Source of the DNA: Polaromonas sp047303325 | GTDB lineage: Bacteria > Pseudomonadota > Gammaproteobacteria > Burkholderiales > Burkholderiaceae_C | Direction: 5' to 3' | Assembly: GCF_047303325.1 (NCBI RefSeq) | Contig: NZ_JBKBEX010000009.1 | Location: 1 to 64,000 of the forward strand | DNA length: 64,000 nt | Shown here: positions 46,469 to 56,688 of the stretch, piece after piece | Layout of the letters: every line of letters starts with the position of its first letter | How positions within the stretch are numbered: position 1 is the first letter of the stretch | Program-made: the position numbers and the translations under genes | The notes under the pieces: generated by a model | What the model was told of the DNA's origin: nothing | Database searches by the model: none | Seen by the model: the letters and a program-made list of their open reading frames with translations, nothing else

Positions 46469-46737
46469 AGAACCTGTTCACGGTCTAAATGGGGCCGCGC
46501 AAGCATCTTCTCGGGATGGGATGCAAGGCGCGGTGCGACGCCCATAGTTCACCTATGGGCTAGCGCCGCAACGCCGCAGACCGCCCGAGAAGGCGCTTGC
46601 CCTCCGGGTTGGGATGAAATCGGGCGATTGAGCCACCCAGGCCCTTGCATGGGCATTAGCCCATGCGGCGCGCCCGGTCGGCCCACTCATCCCGATTGCA
46701 TCCCAACGCGGCCTCATTTAGACCGTGAACAGGTTCT
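46469..46737. repeat. 269-bp MITE-like element of nested inverted repeats
   Basis: The ends are 31-base inverted repeats (46469-46499 and 46707-46737) with one mismatch, starting AGAACCTGTTCACGGTC. Inside are two hairpin domains in series. The first has 17-base arms 46499-46515 and 46584-46600 and an inner stem 46540-46547 / 46553-46560. The second has 17-base arms 46608-46624 and 46691-46707 and a perfect inner stem 46647-46654 / 46659-46666. It encodes no protein. It looks like a non-autonomous mobile element that folds as a clover-leaf. It fills most of the 402-bp fumA-fumC gap. Confidence 0.75.
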
Positions 46738-46767
46738 TACCCCTTTTTTGACAGCGCAGGACATTCC

Positions 46768-48159
46768 ATGACGACAAGCACCAGCACGCGCACCGAGCGC
46801 GACACCTTCGGCCCCATCGCGGTGCCATCCGACAGACTCTGGGGCGCGCAGACACAGCGTTCCCTGCAGAACTTCGACATCTCGGGCGAGCAGCAGCCGC
46901 GCGAGATCATCAAGGCGCTGGCCCAGGTCAAGCGCTCCTCAGCCAGGGTCAACCACGCGTTGGGCCTGCAGGACGAGAAAAAAACCCAGGCCATCGTGGC
47001 CGCGGCCGACGAGGTGATCGCCGGCAAGCATGCGGATGAGTTCCCGCTGGTGGTCTGGCAGACCGGATCCGGCACGCAGACCAATATGAACGTCAATGAG
47101 GTGCTGGCGAACCGCGCGAGCGAAATCCTGGGCGGCGAGCGCGGCGAAGGCCGCCTGGTGCACCCCAATGACGACGTTAACCGCAGCCAGTCCTCCAATG
47201 ACGTGTTCCCGACCGCCATGCATGTGGCCGCGGTGGAGGCGCTGACCCACAAGCTGCTGCCGGCCATTGCGAAGCTGCGTGCCACGCTGGCGAAAAAAGC
47301 CCAGGATTTCGATGGCATCGTCAAGATTGGCCGCACCCATTTGCAGGACGCCACGCCGCTCACGCTGGGCCAGGAGTTTTCGGGCTATGTAGCGCAGCTG
47401 GACCATGGCGAAAAACATGTGCGCGCCGCCTTGCCGCACCTGTGCGAGCTGGCGCTGGGCGGCACCGCTGTCGGTACCGGCCTGAACGCGCCCAAGGGCT
47501 ATGCCGTGCAGGTGGCGGCCGAGCTGGCCAGCCTCACGGGCCTGCCTTTTGTCACGGCGCCCAACAAGTTCGAGGCGCTGGCCTCGGTCGACGGCCTGGT
47601 GCATGCGCACGGCGCGCTTAAGACGCTGGCCGCCAGCATGATGAAAATCGCCAATGACGTGCGCTGGCTGGCCAGCGGCCCGCGCAGCGGCATCGGCGAG
47701 CTCAGCATTCCCGAGAACGAACCCGGCTCGTCCATCATGCCGGGCAAGGTCAACCCGACGCAAAGCGAGGCCGTCACCATGCTGGCGGCCCAGGTGTTCG
47801 GCAACGACGTGGCCATCAACTTCGGCGGTGCCTCGGGCAACTTCGAGCTCAATGTGTTCAGGCCCATGGTGGCGCACAACTTCCTTCAGAGCGTGCGCCT
47901 GCTGGCCGACGGCATGGTGAGCTTCAACGACCACTGCGCCGTGGGCATAGAGCCGAACCGCGAACGCATCACCGAACTTGTGGACCGATCGCTGATGCTG
48001 GTGACGGCGCTGAATACCCACATCGGCTATGACAAGGCCGCCTTCATCGCCAAAAAAGCGCACAAGGAAGGCAGCAGCCTGCGCGACGCGGCGCTGGCCT
48101 CGGGCTACGTCACGGGTGAGCAGTTTGACCAGTGGGTGATCCCCGGGAATATGGTTTAA
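46768..48159 (+). CDS. fumC: Fumarate hydratase, class II
   Basis: This 463-residue iron-independent fumarase belongs to the aspartase/fumarase superfamily. The signature GSSIMPGKVNPTQSEAVTM contains the catalytic Ser loop. Other conserved blocks are TGSGTQTNMNVNEVLANRASE, VNRSQSSNDVFPTAMH and GRTHLQDATPLTLGQEFSGY. It is divergent from the iron-sulfur fumarase gene, with the palindromic element between them, so the two isoenzymes may be used under different iron or oxidative conditions. Confidence 0.96.
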   Translation: MTTSTSTRTERDTFGPIAVPSDRLWGAQTQRSLQNFDISGEQQPREIIKALAQVKRSSARVNHALGLQDEKKTQAIVAAADEVIAGKHADEFPLVVWQTGSGTQTNMNVNEVLANRASEILGGERGEGRLVHPNDDVNRSQSSNDVFPTAMHVAAVEALTHKLLPAIAKLRATLAKKAQDFDGIVKIGRTHLQDATPLTLGQEFSGYVAQLDHGEKHVRAALPHLCELALGGTAVGTGLNAPKGYAVQVAAELASLTGLPFVTAPNKFEALASVDGLVHAHGALKTLAASMMKIANDVRWLASGPRSGIGELSIPENEPGSSIMPGKVNPTQSEAVTMLAAQVFGNDVAINFGGASGNFELNVFRPMVAHNFLQSVRLLADGMVSFNDHCAVGIEPNRERITELVDRSLMLVTALNTHIGYDKAAFIAKKAHKEGSSLRDAALASGYVTGEQFDQWVIPGNMV

Positions 48160-48187
48160 CCCCCGTCGGACGCTCACTTCGTGTAGC

Positions 48188-48211
48188 GCCTTCCCCCTTT
48201 CAGGGGGCGGC
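48188..48211. repeat. Short palindromic motif, possibly dispersed
   Basis: CCCCC-TTTCA-GGGGG (48193-48207) with outer CGCC/GGCG arms lies between fumC and nhaA. A similar CCCCC-TGAA-GGGG occurs at 10999-11011 inside the hpnC 5' region. It may be a dispersed intergenic repeat or simply a hairpin; no T run follows. Confidence 0.35.
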
Positions 48212-48297
48212 GCCTGCGGCCTGGCGAAGCCAGTTCCGCGGCCCCTGTTGGTGGGGGAGTACCCGGTCGTGAGTCTGTGTGTCTGGGACAATAGGCG

Positions 48298-49500
48298 ATG
48301 CTCAAATTTGTCCACCGCACGCTGAACCAGTTCATCAACTCGCAGTCGCTGTCGGGCGTGGTGCTGGCTCTGGCCGCCTTGCTGGCACTGATCGTGAGCA
48401 ATTCGCCGTGGAGTGAGGCTTATGTGCGTTTTGTGGAGCTGCCTGGCGAGCTGCGCCTGGGCTCCGACGCGTTGCTGCTGTCCAAGTCGCTGCTGCACTG
48501 GGTTAACGACCTGTGGATGGCGGTGTTCTTTTTCCTGGTGGGGCTGGAGATCAAGCGCGAGCTGTTGGACGGCGAACTGGCTTCGCGCAGTCAGGCTCTG
48601 TTGCCGGTGGGCGCGGCGCTGGGCGGCATGGTGGCGCCGGCGCTCATCTATGTGGCGATCAATGCCGGCAATTCCGTCGCACTGCGCGGCTGGGCCATTC
48701 CAGCCGCCACTGACATTGCGTTTGCGCTAGGCATCCTGGTGTTGCTGGGCAGCCGGGTGCCGGCTTCGCTCAAGGTGTTTTTGACGGCCGTCGCCATCAT
48801 TGACGACCTGGGGGCCATCCTGATCATTGCCTTCTTTTATACCGACAAGCTTTCCTTGTCGGCGCTGGCCGCCGCGGGCGCGGGCGTGCTGGTGCTGCTG
48901 GCCCTGAACCGCGCGAAGGTCATGGCGATAAGTCCTTATGTCGCGGTGGGGCTGGTGATCTGGCTGTTTGTCTACAAATCGGGCATACACGCCACCCTGG
49001 CCGGGGTGGTCACCGCGCTGGCGATTCCGCTGTCCGACGGCAAAGGCGGCTCGCCGCTCAAGGCGGCCGAGCACGCGCTGCATCCCTGGGTGGCGTTTGC
49101 GGTGCTGCCCATGTTCGCCTTTGTCAACGCCGGCGTGTCATTGCAGGGCGTGACGCCGGCGACCTTGCTGCAAAGCGTGCCCATGGGCATCACGCTGGGC
49201 CTGTTGCTGGGCAAGGCGATGGGTGTGTTCGGTGCGTCCTGGCTGTTGATCCGCTTTGCCGGCGCGCGCCTGCCGGCCGGGGCCGGCTGGTGGCAGTTTT
49301 TCGGTGTCTGCCTGCTGTGCGGTGTGGGGTTCACTATGAGCCTGTTCATAGGCGCGCTGGCCTTCGCCGGCCAGGATGCCGCCTATGAAACGCAGCTCAA
49401 GCTGGGGGTGCTTTGCGGCTCATTGCTGTCCGGTGCGCTGGGTGCGCTGATGCTGTTGCGCAGCAGCAGCGCCGTGGAGGCGGCGAAAACGCCCGCCTGA
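48298..49500 (+). CDS. nhaA: Na+/H+ antiporter NhaA
   Basis: This 400-residue antiporter exports Na+ in exchange for protons and serves pH and salt homeostasis. About 12 helices are predicted. Key segments are ANLWLV-type ALIVSNSPWSEAYVRF near the start, WAIPAATDIAFALGILVLLGSRVP with the conserved TD, and FLTAVAIIDDLGAILIIAFFY with the transport Asp pair. The stop lies three bases from the convergent YqhA-type gene. Confidence 0.95.
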   Translation: MLKFVHRTLNQFINSQSLSGVVLALAALLALIVSNSPWSEAYVRFVELPGELRLGSDALLLSKSLLHWVNDLWMAVFFFLVGLEIKRELLDGELASRSQALLPVGAALGGMVAPALIYVAINAGNSVALRGWAIPAATDIAFALGILVLLGSRVPASLKVFLTAVAIIDDLGAILIIAFFYTDKLSLSALAAAGAGVLVLLALNRAKVMAISPYVAVGLVIWLFVYKSGIHATLAGVVTALAIPLSDGKGGSPLKAAEHALHPWVAFAVLPMFAFVNAGVSLQGVTPATLLQSVPMGITLGLLLGKAMGVFGASWLLIRFAGARLPAGAGWWQFFGVCLLCGVGFTMSLFIGALAFAGQDAAYETQLKLGVLCGSLLSGALGALMLLRSSSAVEAAKTPA

Positions 49501-49503
49501 GGC

Positions 49504-50118
49504 TCAGTGCTTTTGCGCGGCGATGCCCGACATGATCTTGTCGGTGTAGGCGATCGCAATGGCTGACAGCAGGAAGGTGATGTGGATCACGGTCTGCGCG
49601 ATCAGGACCTTGTCGGTGTAGTTGTCGGCGTTGATAAAGGTCTTGAGCAGGTGGATGGAACTGATGCCGATGATGGCCGTGGCCAGCTTGACCTTGAGCA
49701 CCGAGGCGTTCACATGGCTCAGCCATTCCGGCTGGTCGCGGTGGCCTTCGAGGTTCATGCGGCTCACAAAGGTTTCATAGCCGCCGACGATGACCATGAT
49801 CAGCAGGTTGGAGATCATGACCACGTCGATCAGGGCCAGCACCACCAGCATGATGACCGTCTCGTTCAGCGACACGATGGGCGTGGCGGTCTTGTAGCCT
49901 ATGCTGTTGATCAGCGACTGCAGGGCGGTCTGGCTGCCGAAGGCGGCTTCTATCAGGTGCCACAATTCGACCAGGAAGTGCATCACATACACCGCCTGCG
50001 CGGCGATCAGGCCCAGGTAGAGCGGCAGTTGCAGCCAGCGGCTGGCGAAAATCAGGTTGGGTAGCGGACGCAGCGGGGAGATTTCTCCGGGGGGTTGGGC
50101 TTGTGTAGGTTCAGTCAT
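49504..50118 (-). CDS. YqhA/UPF0114-family membrane protein
   Basis: This 204-residue protein has about four predicted helices and matches the UPF0114 family (TIGR00645 type; YqhA in E. coli), whose function is not known. Markers are ALIDVVMISNLLIMVIVGGYETFVSRM and a later KLATAIIGISSIHLLKTFI. The start at 50118 (MTEPTQAQPPG) gives about 35 cytoplasmic residues before the first helix. It is divergent from acs. Confidence 0.82.
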   Translation of the reverse strand: MTEPTQAQPPGEISPLRPLPNLIFASRWLQLPLYLGLIAAQAVYVMHFLVELWHLIEAAFGSQTALQSLINSIGYKTATPIVSLNETVIMLVVLALIDVVMISNLLIMVIVGGYETFVSRMNLEGHRDQPEWLSHVNASVLKVKLATAIIGISSIHLLKTFINADNYTDKVLIAQTVIHITFLLSAIAIAYTDKIMSGIAAQKH

Positions 50119-50194
50119 GATGGCGTAAGCTGAGGGTTTGCGGCATTGTAGAGGGGAGGCCATGCGTCCCCGGAACTTTGGGATTTGTAAGGTT

Positions 50195-50213
50195 CAAGCC
50201 AGTCAGTGGCTTG
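50195..50213. promoter_or_regulatory. Inverted repeat upstream of acs
   Basis: CAAGCCA-GTCAG-TGGCTTG has perfect seven-base arms and lies 56 bases before the acs start. It could be an operator or an mRNA hairpin; no matching regulator is known. Confidence 0.35.
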
Positions 50214-50269
50214 TAAGTGCGGCAGAAGACAGTACCACGCATTCAGTGACAAACAGGAGACAAAGCCAA

Positions 50270-52267
<1,998 letters not shown>

Positions 52268-52403
52268 TCGAGGGCGGCGAAGCCGCGTCAGCAAAGCTGT
52301 GGCGGGGGAAGGGGACACTCATATCGCGAAGCGATGTGATGTGGCCACAGAATCCCGCCATCCTCGATCAGCTGTCTGAAAGACAGTGAAGTGACGCGGG
52401 CAT

Positions 52404-52432
52404 AAAAAAGCCCGTCATCGACGGGCTTTTTT
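52404..52432. terminator. Bidirectional terminator between acs and cytochrome c gene
   Basis: The perfect stem AAAAAGCCCGTC / GACGGGCTTTTT with a three-base ATC loop has an A run on one side and a T run on the other. It can therefore end transcription of acs on the plus strand and of the cytochrome c gene on the minus strand. Confidence 0.9.
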
Positions 52433-52449
52433 GTGGGCGTGCGAGCCGC

Positions 52450-52764
52450 TTATTTGGTTGCGAGGACCCAGGTCGCCAGTTTCTTGGCTTCTTCAGGGTT
52501 GACTTGCGCGTTCGCGGGCATGGGGACCGGGCCCCAGACGCCGGAACCACCCTTGATGATTTTGGCGGCCAGCTTGTCGGCGGCGTCCTTCTGGCCGGCG
52601 TACTTGGCGGCGACATCCTTGTAGGAGGGACCGACCAGCTTCTTGTCGATGGCGTGGCAAGCCATGCAGTTCTTGGCGGTGGCCAGTTGCAGGTCTGCCA
52701 GAGCTGGCGTCGACACGGCAAAACCCGCGGTCACAAAAGCGATTACCGAAAGAATGCGTTTCAT
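52450..52764 (-). CDS. Small class I cytochrome c (c551/c552 type)
   Basis: This 104-residue periplasmic electron carrier has a signal peptide (MKRILSVIAFVTAGFAVSTPALA), a single heme site CMACH near residue 34, and the axial Met in GPVPMPANAQ near the C-terminus, as in cytochrome c551/c552. Electron partners are not shown by the neighbours. The start at 52764 directly begins the signal peptide; AGGA lies upstream on the minus strand. Confidence 0.93.
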   Translation of the reverse strand: MKRILSVIAFVTAGFAVSTPALADLQLATAKNCMACHAIDKKLVGPSYKDVAAKYAGQKDAADKLAAKIIKGGSGVWGPVPMPANAQVNPEEAKKLATWVLATK

Positions 52765-52890
52765 GGATTGTCCTCGTGGGGGAGTTGTGGATTCGGTTAC
52801 AGTCAATCAACGTGATTGTAGTGGTGCCGGTTGACCCTTGTTTCAAGGGGATACCCCTTGGCGCAGGTAAACATATTCAGGAGAAATCTC

Positions 52891-53139
52891 ATGTTTTTTT
52901 TATTGCTGGGCATTGCCGCGTTGTTGCTTAAATACCTGGAGATCGGGCCGGTAGCCACTTTGAATTGGTTCATCGTGCTGTCTCCCTTTGCTATGGCCGT
53001 CGCCTGGTGGGCCTGGGCAGACGCATCGGGTTACACCAAACGCAGGGAAATCGACAAGATGGCCAAGCGCAAGGACGACCGGATCGAAAAACAGCGCGAA
53101 GCCATGGGCATGCTCTCGGCCAAAAAGAGAAAGAAGTAG
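52891..53139 (+). CDS. Small Trp-rich membrane protein
   Basis: This 82-residue protein has two hydrophobic segments (residues 1-15 and 25-45 with WFIVL and WWAWADASGY) and a highly charged tail (KRREIDKMAKRKDDRIEKQREAMG). It matches my memory of the TIGR04438 small Trp-rich family found in betaproteobacteria. Function unknown. CAGGAG precedes the ATG at 52891. It is divergent from the cytochrome c gene. Confidence 0.78.
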   Translation: MFFLLLGIAALLLKYLEIGPVATLNWFIVLSPFAMAVAWWAWADASGYTKRREIDKMAKRKDDRIEKQREAMGMLSAKKRKK

Positions 53140-53220
53140 GCCCGAGCCCCAACAAGTCCTTTATTCCGGCCAGGCCATCAATTTATTCGACGTTCGCAAA
53201 CGGCGAGGCGGCCCAAAGCA

Positions 53221-53259
53221 AAGAGCCCATGAAGACTGTAACTTCATGGGCTCTTGTTG
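53221..53259. terminator. Hairpin terminator between small Trp-rich gene and ilvD
   Basis: A perfect 14-base stem (53221-53234 with 53242-53255) with a seven-base loop is followed on the plus strand by GTTGTTT. It lies between convergent genes and likely serves the plus-strand gene; on the minus side no T run follows. Confidence 0.75.
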
Positions 53260-53280
53260 TTTCAGCAGACCGGGGTCCGC

Positions 53281-54981
53281 TCAATAGTCGTCCAGCACCG
53301 CGCCCTTGCTGGCGCTGGAGGCATTGAAGGCAAACTTGGCCTGCACGCCGCGGGTGTAACGCGGCGCCGGAGCCTTCCAGCCGACCTTGCGTTTGGCCAA
53401 TTCGGCATCGCTGATGTTCAGTTGCAGCAGGAGCTGCTTGGAATCGATGGTGATGGAGTCACCCTCGTTGATGAAGGCGATGTTGCCGCCGGCCGCGGCT
53501 TCAGGCGCGACGTGGCCGACCACCATACCCCAGGTGCCGCCGGAGAAGCGGCCGTCGGTGATCAGGCCCACGCTTTCGCCGAGGCCGGCGCCTATCAGTG
53601 CGCCGGTGGGGGCCAGCATTTCAGGCATGCCGGGCCCGCCCTTGGGGCCGAGGTAGCGCAGCACCATTACGTCGCCGGCCTTGATCTTGCCGGCCAGAAT
53701 CGCGGCCAGAGCCGACTGTTCGTCGTCAAACACGCGTGCCGGGCCGGTCATGACCGGATTTTTCAGGCCGGTGATCTTGGCGACGCAGCCCTCGGGCGAG
53801 AGGTTGCCCTTGAGGATGGCCAGATGGCCCTGGGCGTACATGGGCTTGTCGATGGGGCGAATCACGTCCTGATCTGCGCGCGGCACGTCGGGCACGTCCT
53901 TGAGCGTCTCGGCAATGGTCTGGCCGGAAATCGTCAGGCAGTCGCCATGCAGCAGGCCGGCGGCCAGCAGTGTTTTCATGACCTGGGGAATGCCGCCGGC
54001 GCGGTGCAAATCCACGGCTAGGTATTTGCCAGAGGGCTTGAGGTCGCACAGCACCGGCGTGCGCTGGCGCACCCGTTCGAAGTCATCGATCGTCCATTCC
54101 ACGCCCGCCGCGTGGGCGATGGCCAGGAAGTGCAGCACGGCGTTGGTGGAGCCGCCGGTCGCCATGATCACGGCGACCGCATTTTCAATCGCCTTCTTGG
54201 TGACGATGTCGCGCGGCTTGATGTCTTTCTTGATGGCCTCTACCAGGACCTTGGCCGACTCCTTGGCCGAGTTCATTTTCTCGTCGTGCGGGTTGGCCAT
54301 GGTGCTGGAGTAGGGCAGCGAAATACCCAGGGCCTCGAAAGCGCTGGACATGGTGTTGGCCGTGTACATGCCGCCGCAGCTGCCGGTGCCTGGAATGGCG
54401 CGGCGCTCGATCTCCAGCAGATCCTCATCGCTCATGCGGCCGGCGGCGTTCTCGCCCACGGCTTCGAACACGCTGACGATGTTGAGGTCCTTGCCCTTGT
54501 AGCTGCCCGGCAGGATGGTGCCGCCGTAGACGTAAATCGCCGGCACATTGGCACGCAGCATGCCCATCAGGCCGCCCGGCATGTTCTTGTCGCAACCGCC
54601 AACCACCAGCACGCCGTCCATCCACTGGCCCTGCACGCAAGTTTCGATGCAGTCCGAGATCACCTCGCGGCTCACCAGCGAATATTTCATGCCTTCGGTG
54701 CCCATGGCCATGCCGTCGGAGATGGTCGGCGTGCCGAAGACCTGGGCATTGCCGCCGGCTTCCTCGATGCCGGCAATTGCCGCATCCGCCAGTTTTTGCA
54801 GGCCGCTGTTGCAAGGGGTGATGGTGCTGTGGCCGTTGGCCACGCCGACCATGGGCTTTTTGAAGTCGTCGGCCTCGTAGCCCATGGCGTAGTACATGGA
54901 GCGGTTGGGCGCGCGCGATTTGCCCTCGGTGATGTTTTTGCTGCGCGGGTTGGCAACGATGTTGACGGTTTTGGTGTTCAT
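53281..54981 (-). CDS. ilvD: Dihydroxy-acid dehydratase
   Basis: This 566-residue iron-sulfur enzyme dehydrates dihydroxy-isovalerate and its homologue in valine, isoleucine and leucine synthesis. Cluster cysteines are in ITPCNSGLQ, GGCDKNMPGGLMG and GTGSCGGMYTANTMS. GLITDGRFSGGTWGMVVGHVAPEAA carries the active-site Ser region. The start at 54981 (MNTKTVNIVANPRSKNITEGKSRAPNRSM) matches related proteins; a longer start at 55035 lacks support. It is divergent from a LysR gene. Confidence 0.95.
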   Translation of the reverse strand: MNTKTVNIVANPRSKNITEGKSRAPNRSMYYAMGYEADDFKKPMVGVANGHSTITPCNSGLQKLADAAIAGIEEAGGNAQVFGTPTISDGMAMGTEGMKYSLVSREVISDCIETCVQGQWMDGVLVVGGCDKNMPGGLMGMLRANVPAIYVYGGTILPGSYKGKDLNIVSVFEAVGENAAGRMSDEDLLEIERRAIPGTGSCGGMYTANTMSSAFEALGISLPYSSTMANPHDEKMNSAKESAKVLVEAIKKDIKPRDIVTKKAIENAVAVIMATGGSTNAVLHFLAIAHAAGVEWTIDDFERVRQRTPVLCDLKPSGKYLAVDLHRAGGIPQVMKTLLAAGLLHGDCLTISGQTIAETLKDVPDVPRADQDVIRPIDKPMYAQGHLAILKGNLSPEGCVAKITGLKNPVMTGPARVFDDEQSALAAILAGKIKAGDVMVLRYLGPKGGPGMPEMLAPTGALIGAGLGESVGLITDGRFSGGTWGMVVGHVAPEAAAGGNIAFINEGDSITIDSKQLLLQLNISDAELAKRKVGWKAPAPRYTRGVQAKFAFNASSASKGAVLDDY

Positions 54982-55098
54982 GGTGCGTCTCGTGGTGGAT
55001 GTCTGTTTTGGTATGCCGGGGCTGTGCCGTGGCAATCAGGAAAGCAGAGTATGCGTGCTTTGATTGATTCTTTCCAATCCATTATTTATGATCTATTA

Positions 55099-55113
55099 AT
55101 ATGCAGTGCATAT
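55099..55113. promoter_or_regulatory. LysR-type operator between ilvD and its divergent LysR gene
   Basis: ATATGCA-G-TGCATAT is a perfect palindrome around one base and contains a T-N11-A motif (55100 to 55112). It lies 24 bases before the regulator start in a strikingly AT-rich stretch of the divergent gap. Confidence 0.62.
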
Positions 55114-55137
55114 GAATAACACCCTCATACCGTGCAC

Positions 55138-56082
55138 ATGGCTACCCGCAAAACACCCCTGATCGAGCTGCGCCTGTGGCGCCAGTTCCTGGCCGTGGCC
55201 GAGGAATTGCACTTCGGCCGCGCGGCGCTGCGCCTGAGCATGACCCAGCCGCCGCTCACGCAAGCCATTGCCCAGCTGGAGGCCTTGCTGGGCATCAAAC
55301 TGTTCGACCGCACCAAGCGCAGCGTGCAGCTCACGGCGGCGGGTGCCGCCCTGGTGCCCGAGGCGCGCGACCTGCTCGCGCGTGCCCAGGCCTTGCCGGC
55401 GTATGCGCGCGCCAGCGCGGACGGCGAGGCGGGGCGCTTGCGGCTGGCTTTTGTCTCCACGGTGGGTTTTGAGTTGCTGCCGCGCTGGGTGCTGGCCTTT
55501 CGCGAGCACTACCCGAAAGTGCAACTGGAACTGCTGGAGGCGACCGGCGACGTGCAATTAGAGGCTTTTGAGCGCGGCGAGATCGATGCGGGTTTCATGC
55601 TGCATTCCCCCGGTTTTGCACCGCCTGGCCTGGCCTGCCGGCGCATCAGTCAGGACCCGCTGGTGGTGGCGCTGCCCGAGCAGCACCCACTGGCAAACAA
55701 GGCTGCACTTACTCTTGCGGACTTGCTGGACCAGGCGCTGGTGATTTTTCCGCGGCGCATCGTTCCTTCGCTCTACGACGCGATTTTTGCGATGTATCAC
55801 GCGGCCGGGCAATTGCCGCAGGTCGCGCAGGAAGCCATACAGATGCAGACTATCGTGAATCTGGTATCCGCCGGGCTGGGCGTGGCCTGGGTTCCCGAGA
55901 GCGTTCGGCAATTCCAGCGGCCCGGCGTGGTGTACCGCAGCCTGCCTGCCGGCAGGTCTTCGGCGCGCGGTGGAGTCCGGGGGGCTTCAGTCGCGGTGCC
56001 GGGCTGCGAGACCAGCCTGGTCTGGCCGGGCTCCAGCGCCAACCCGGCGCTCGCGCGCTTTACGGCCTTTATCGGCGAGTAG
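55138..56082 (+). CDS. LysR-family regulator divergent from ilvD
   Basis: This is a 314-residue LysR regulator. The winged helix-turn-helix is LIELRLWRQFLAVAEELHFGRAALRLSMTQPPLTQAIAQLEALLGIKLFDR, and the effector domain begins GRLRLAFVSTVGFELLPRWVLAFREHYPKVQLELLEATG. It resembles the BenM/CatM/CbnR-like subgroup. The ATG at 55138 is used; a GTG at 55132 is equally possible. Whether it controls ilvD, only its own gene, or distant genes is not settled. Its end overlaps the convergent DUF4124 gene by 14 bases. Confidence 0.9.
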   Translation: MATRKTPLIELRLWRQFLAVAEELHFGRAALRLSMTQPPLTQAIAQLEALLGIKLFDRTKRSVQLTAAGAALVPEARDLLARAQALPAYARASADGEAGRLRLAFVSTVGFELLPRWVLAFREHYPKVQLELLEATGDVQLEAFERGEIDAGFMLHSPGFAPPGLACRRISQDPLVVALPEQHPLANKAALTLADLLDQALVIFPRRIVPSLYDAIFAMYHAAGQLPQVAQEAIQMQTIVNLVSAGLGVAWVPESVRQFQRPGVVYRSLPAGRSSARGGVRGASVAVPGCETSLVWPGSSANPALARFTAFIGE

Positions 56083-56596
56083 AGCGGTAAATGGCTTCGT
56101 TCTGTTCGCGTCGCCGGCGCGCCGCCACCGCGCTTTGCTGCTGCTGCCTTTCCGACGGGGTGAGTTCGCGCTGCTCCATCCTGCGCTGGGCTATTTCGCT
56201 GGCGCTGCTGCAGCGCGCGCCGCGATTGGCCTCGCAGTTGGCAATGATTTGCTGGTCGGAGTCCTGGGCCTGCGCCGTGCCCTTGCGCAGTCCGTCCAGC
56301 GCCGAGGGAGTGGCTTGCCGCGAAGCGCCGGCGGATGCCTCGGCGGCAGCCGCCCGCGCATTGGCCGCCGCGTTTTCCGCAGCCCAGTCCTTGGGCGTGA
56401 CGGTGACGGCTGTGCCGCCGGCCGGTGCCTGCATGATGAGTTTTTCGCCGCTTCCGCCCTGGGCCGCGCAAGGCGTTTGTGAAAATACTTTTTTGCCGTT
56501 CGCATCCAGGCATTGGTATACCTGCGCGGCTGCCGGCTGCATAAGGAGCAGGCCCAGCAGGCCGAAAGCGAGGGCAGGGCGGAGTGCGTGGCGCAT
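56069..56596 (-). CDS. DUF4124-domain exported protein
   Basis: This 175-residue protein has a signal peptide (ALRPALAFGLLGLLLMQPAAAQ) followed by VYQCLDANGKKVFSQTPC, the typical DUF4124 start with two Cys that may pair. The middle is Ala-rich and the C-terminus is a charged, Arg/Gln-rich helix (ELTPSERQQQQSAVAARRRREQNEAIYR). A periplasmic or envelope location is likely; function unknown. It is divergent from lgt with 92 bases between. Confidence 0.82.
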   Translation of the reverse strand: MRHALRPALAFGLLGLLLMQPAAAQVYQCLDANGKKVFSQTPCAAQGGSGEKLIMQAPAGGTAVTVTPKDWAAENAAANARAAAAEASAGASRQATPSALDGLRKGTAQAQDSDQQIIANCEANRGARCSSASEIAQRRMEQRELTPSERQQQQSAVAARRRREQNEAIYRSTRR

Positions 56597-56688
56597 GGCG
56601 GGGTCCGTGACGGTATTGCCGGCAGTCTAATGCAATACGGTCTTCGCGTAAGTCCTTTCCTACGAGGCATGCGTGCAAAATACCGCCC

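Noticed and set aside
44890..46470. 526-codon plus-strand frame opposite class I fumarase
   Set aside because: Antisense shadow; the fumarase frame carries the conserved cysteines and family segments.
46366..46545. 60-residue N-terminal extension of class I fumarase
   Set aside because: It runs into the repeat element and has no resemblance to fumarases; the conserved protein starts at 46365.
46469..46737. Insertion sequence with a transposase gene
   Set aside because: The element is only 269 bp and nearly all self-complementary; there is no transposase coding frame, so only a non-autonomous element can be claimed.
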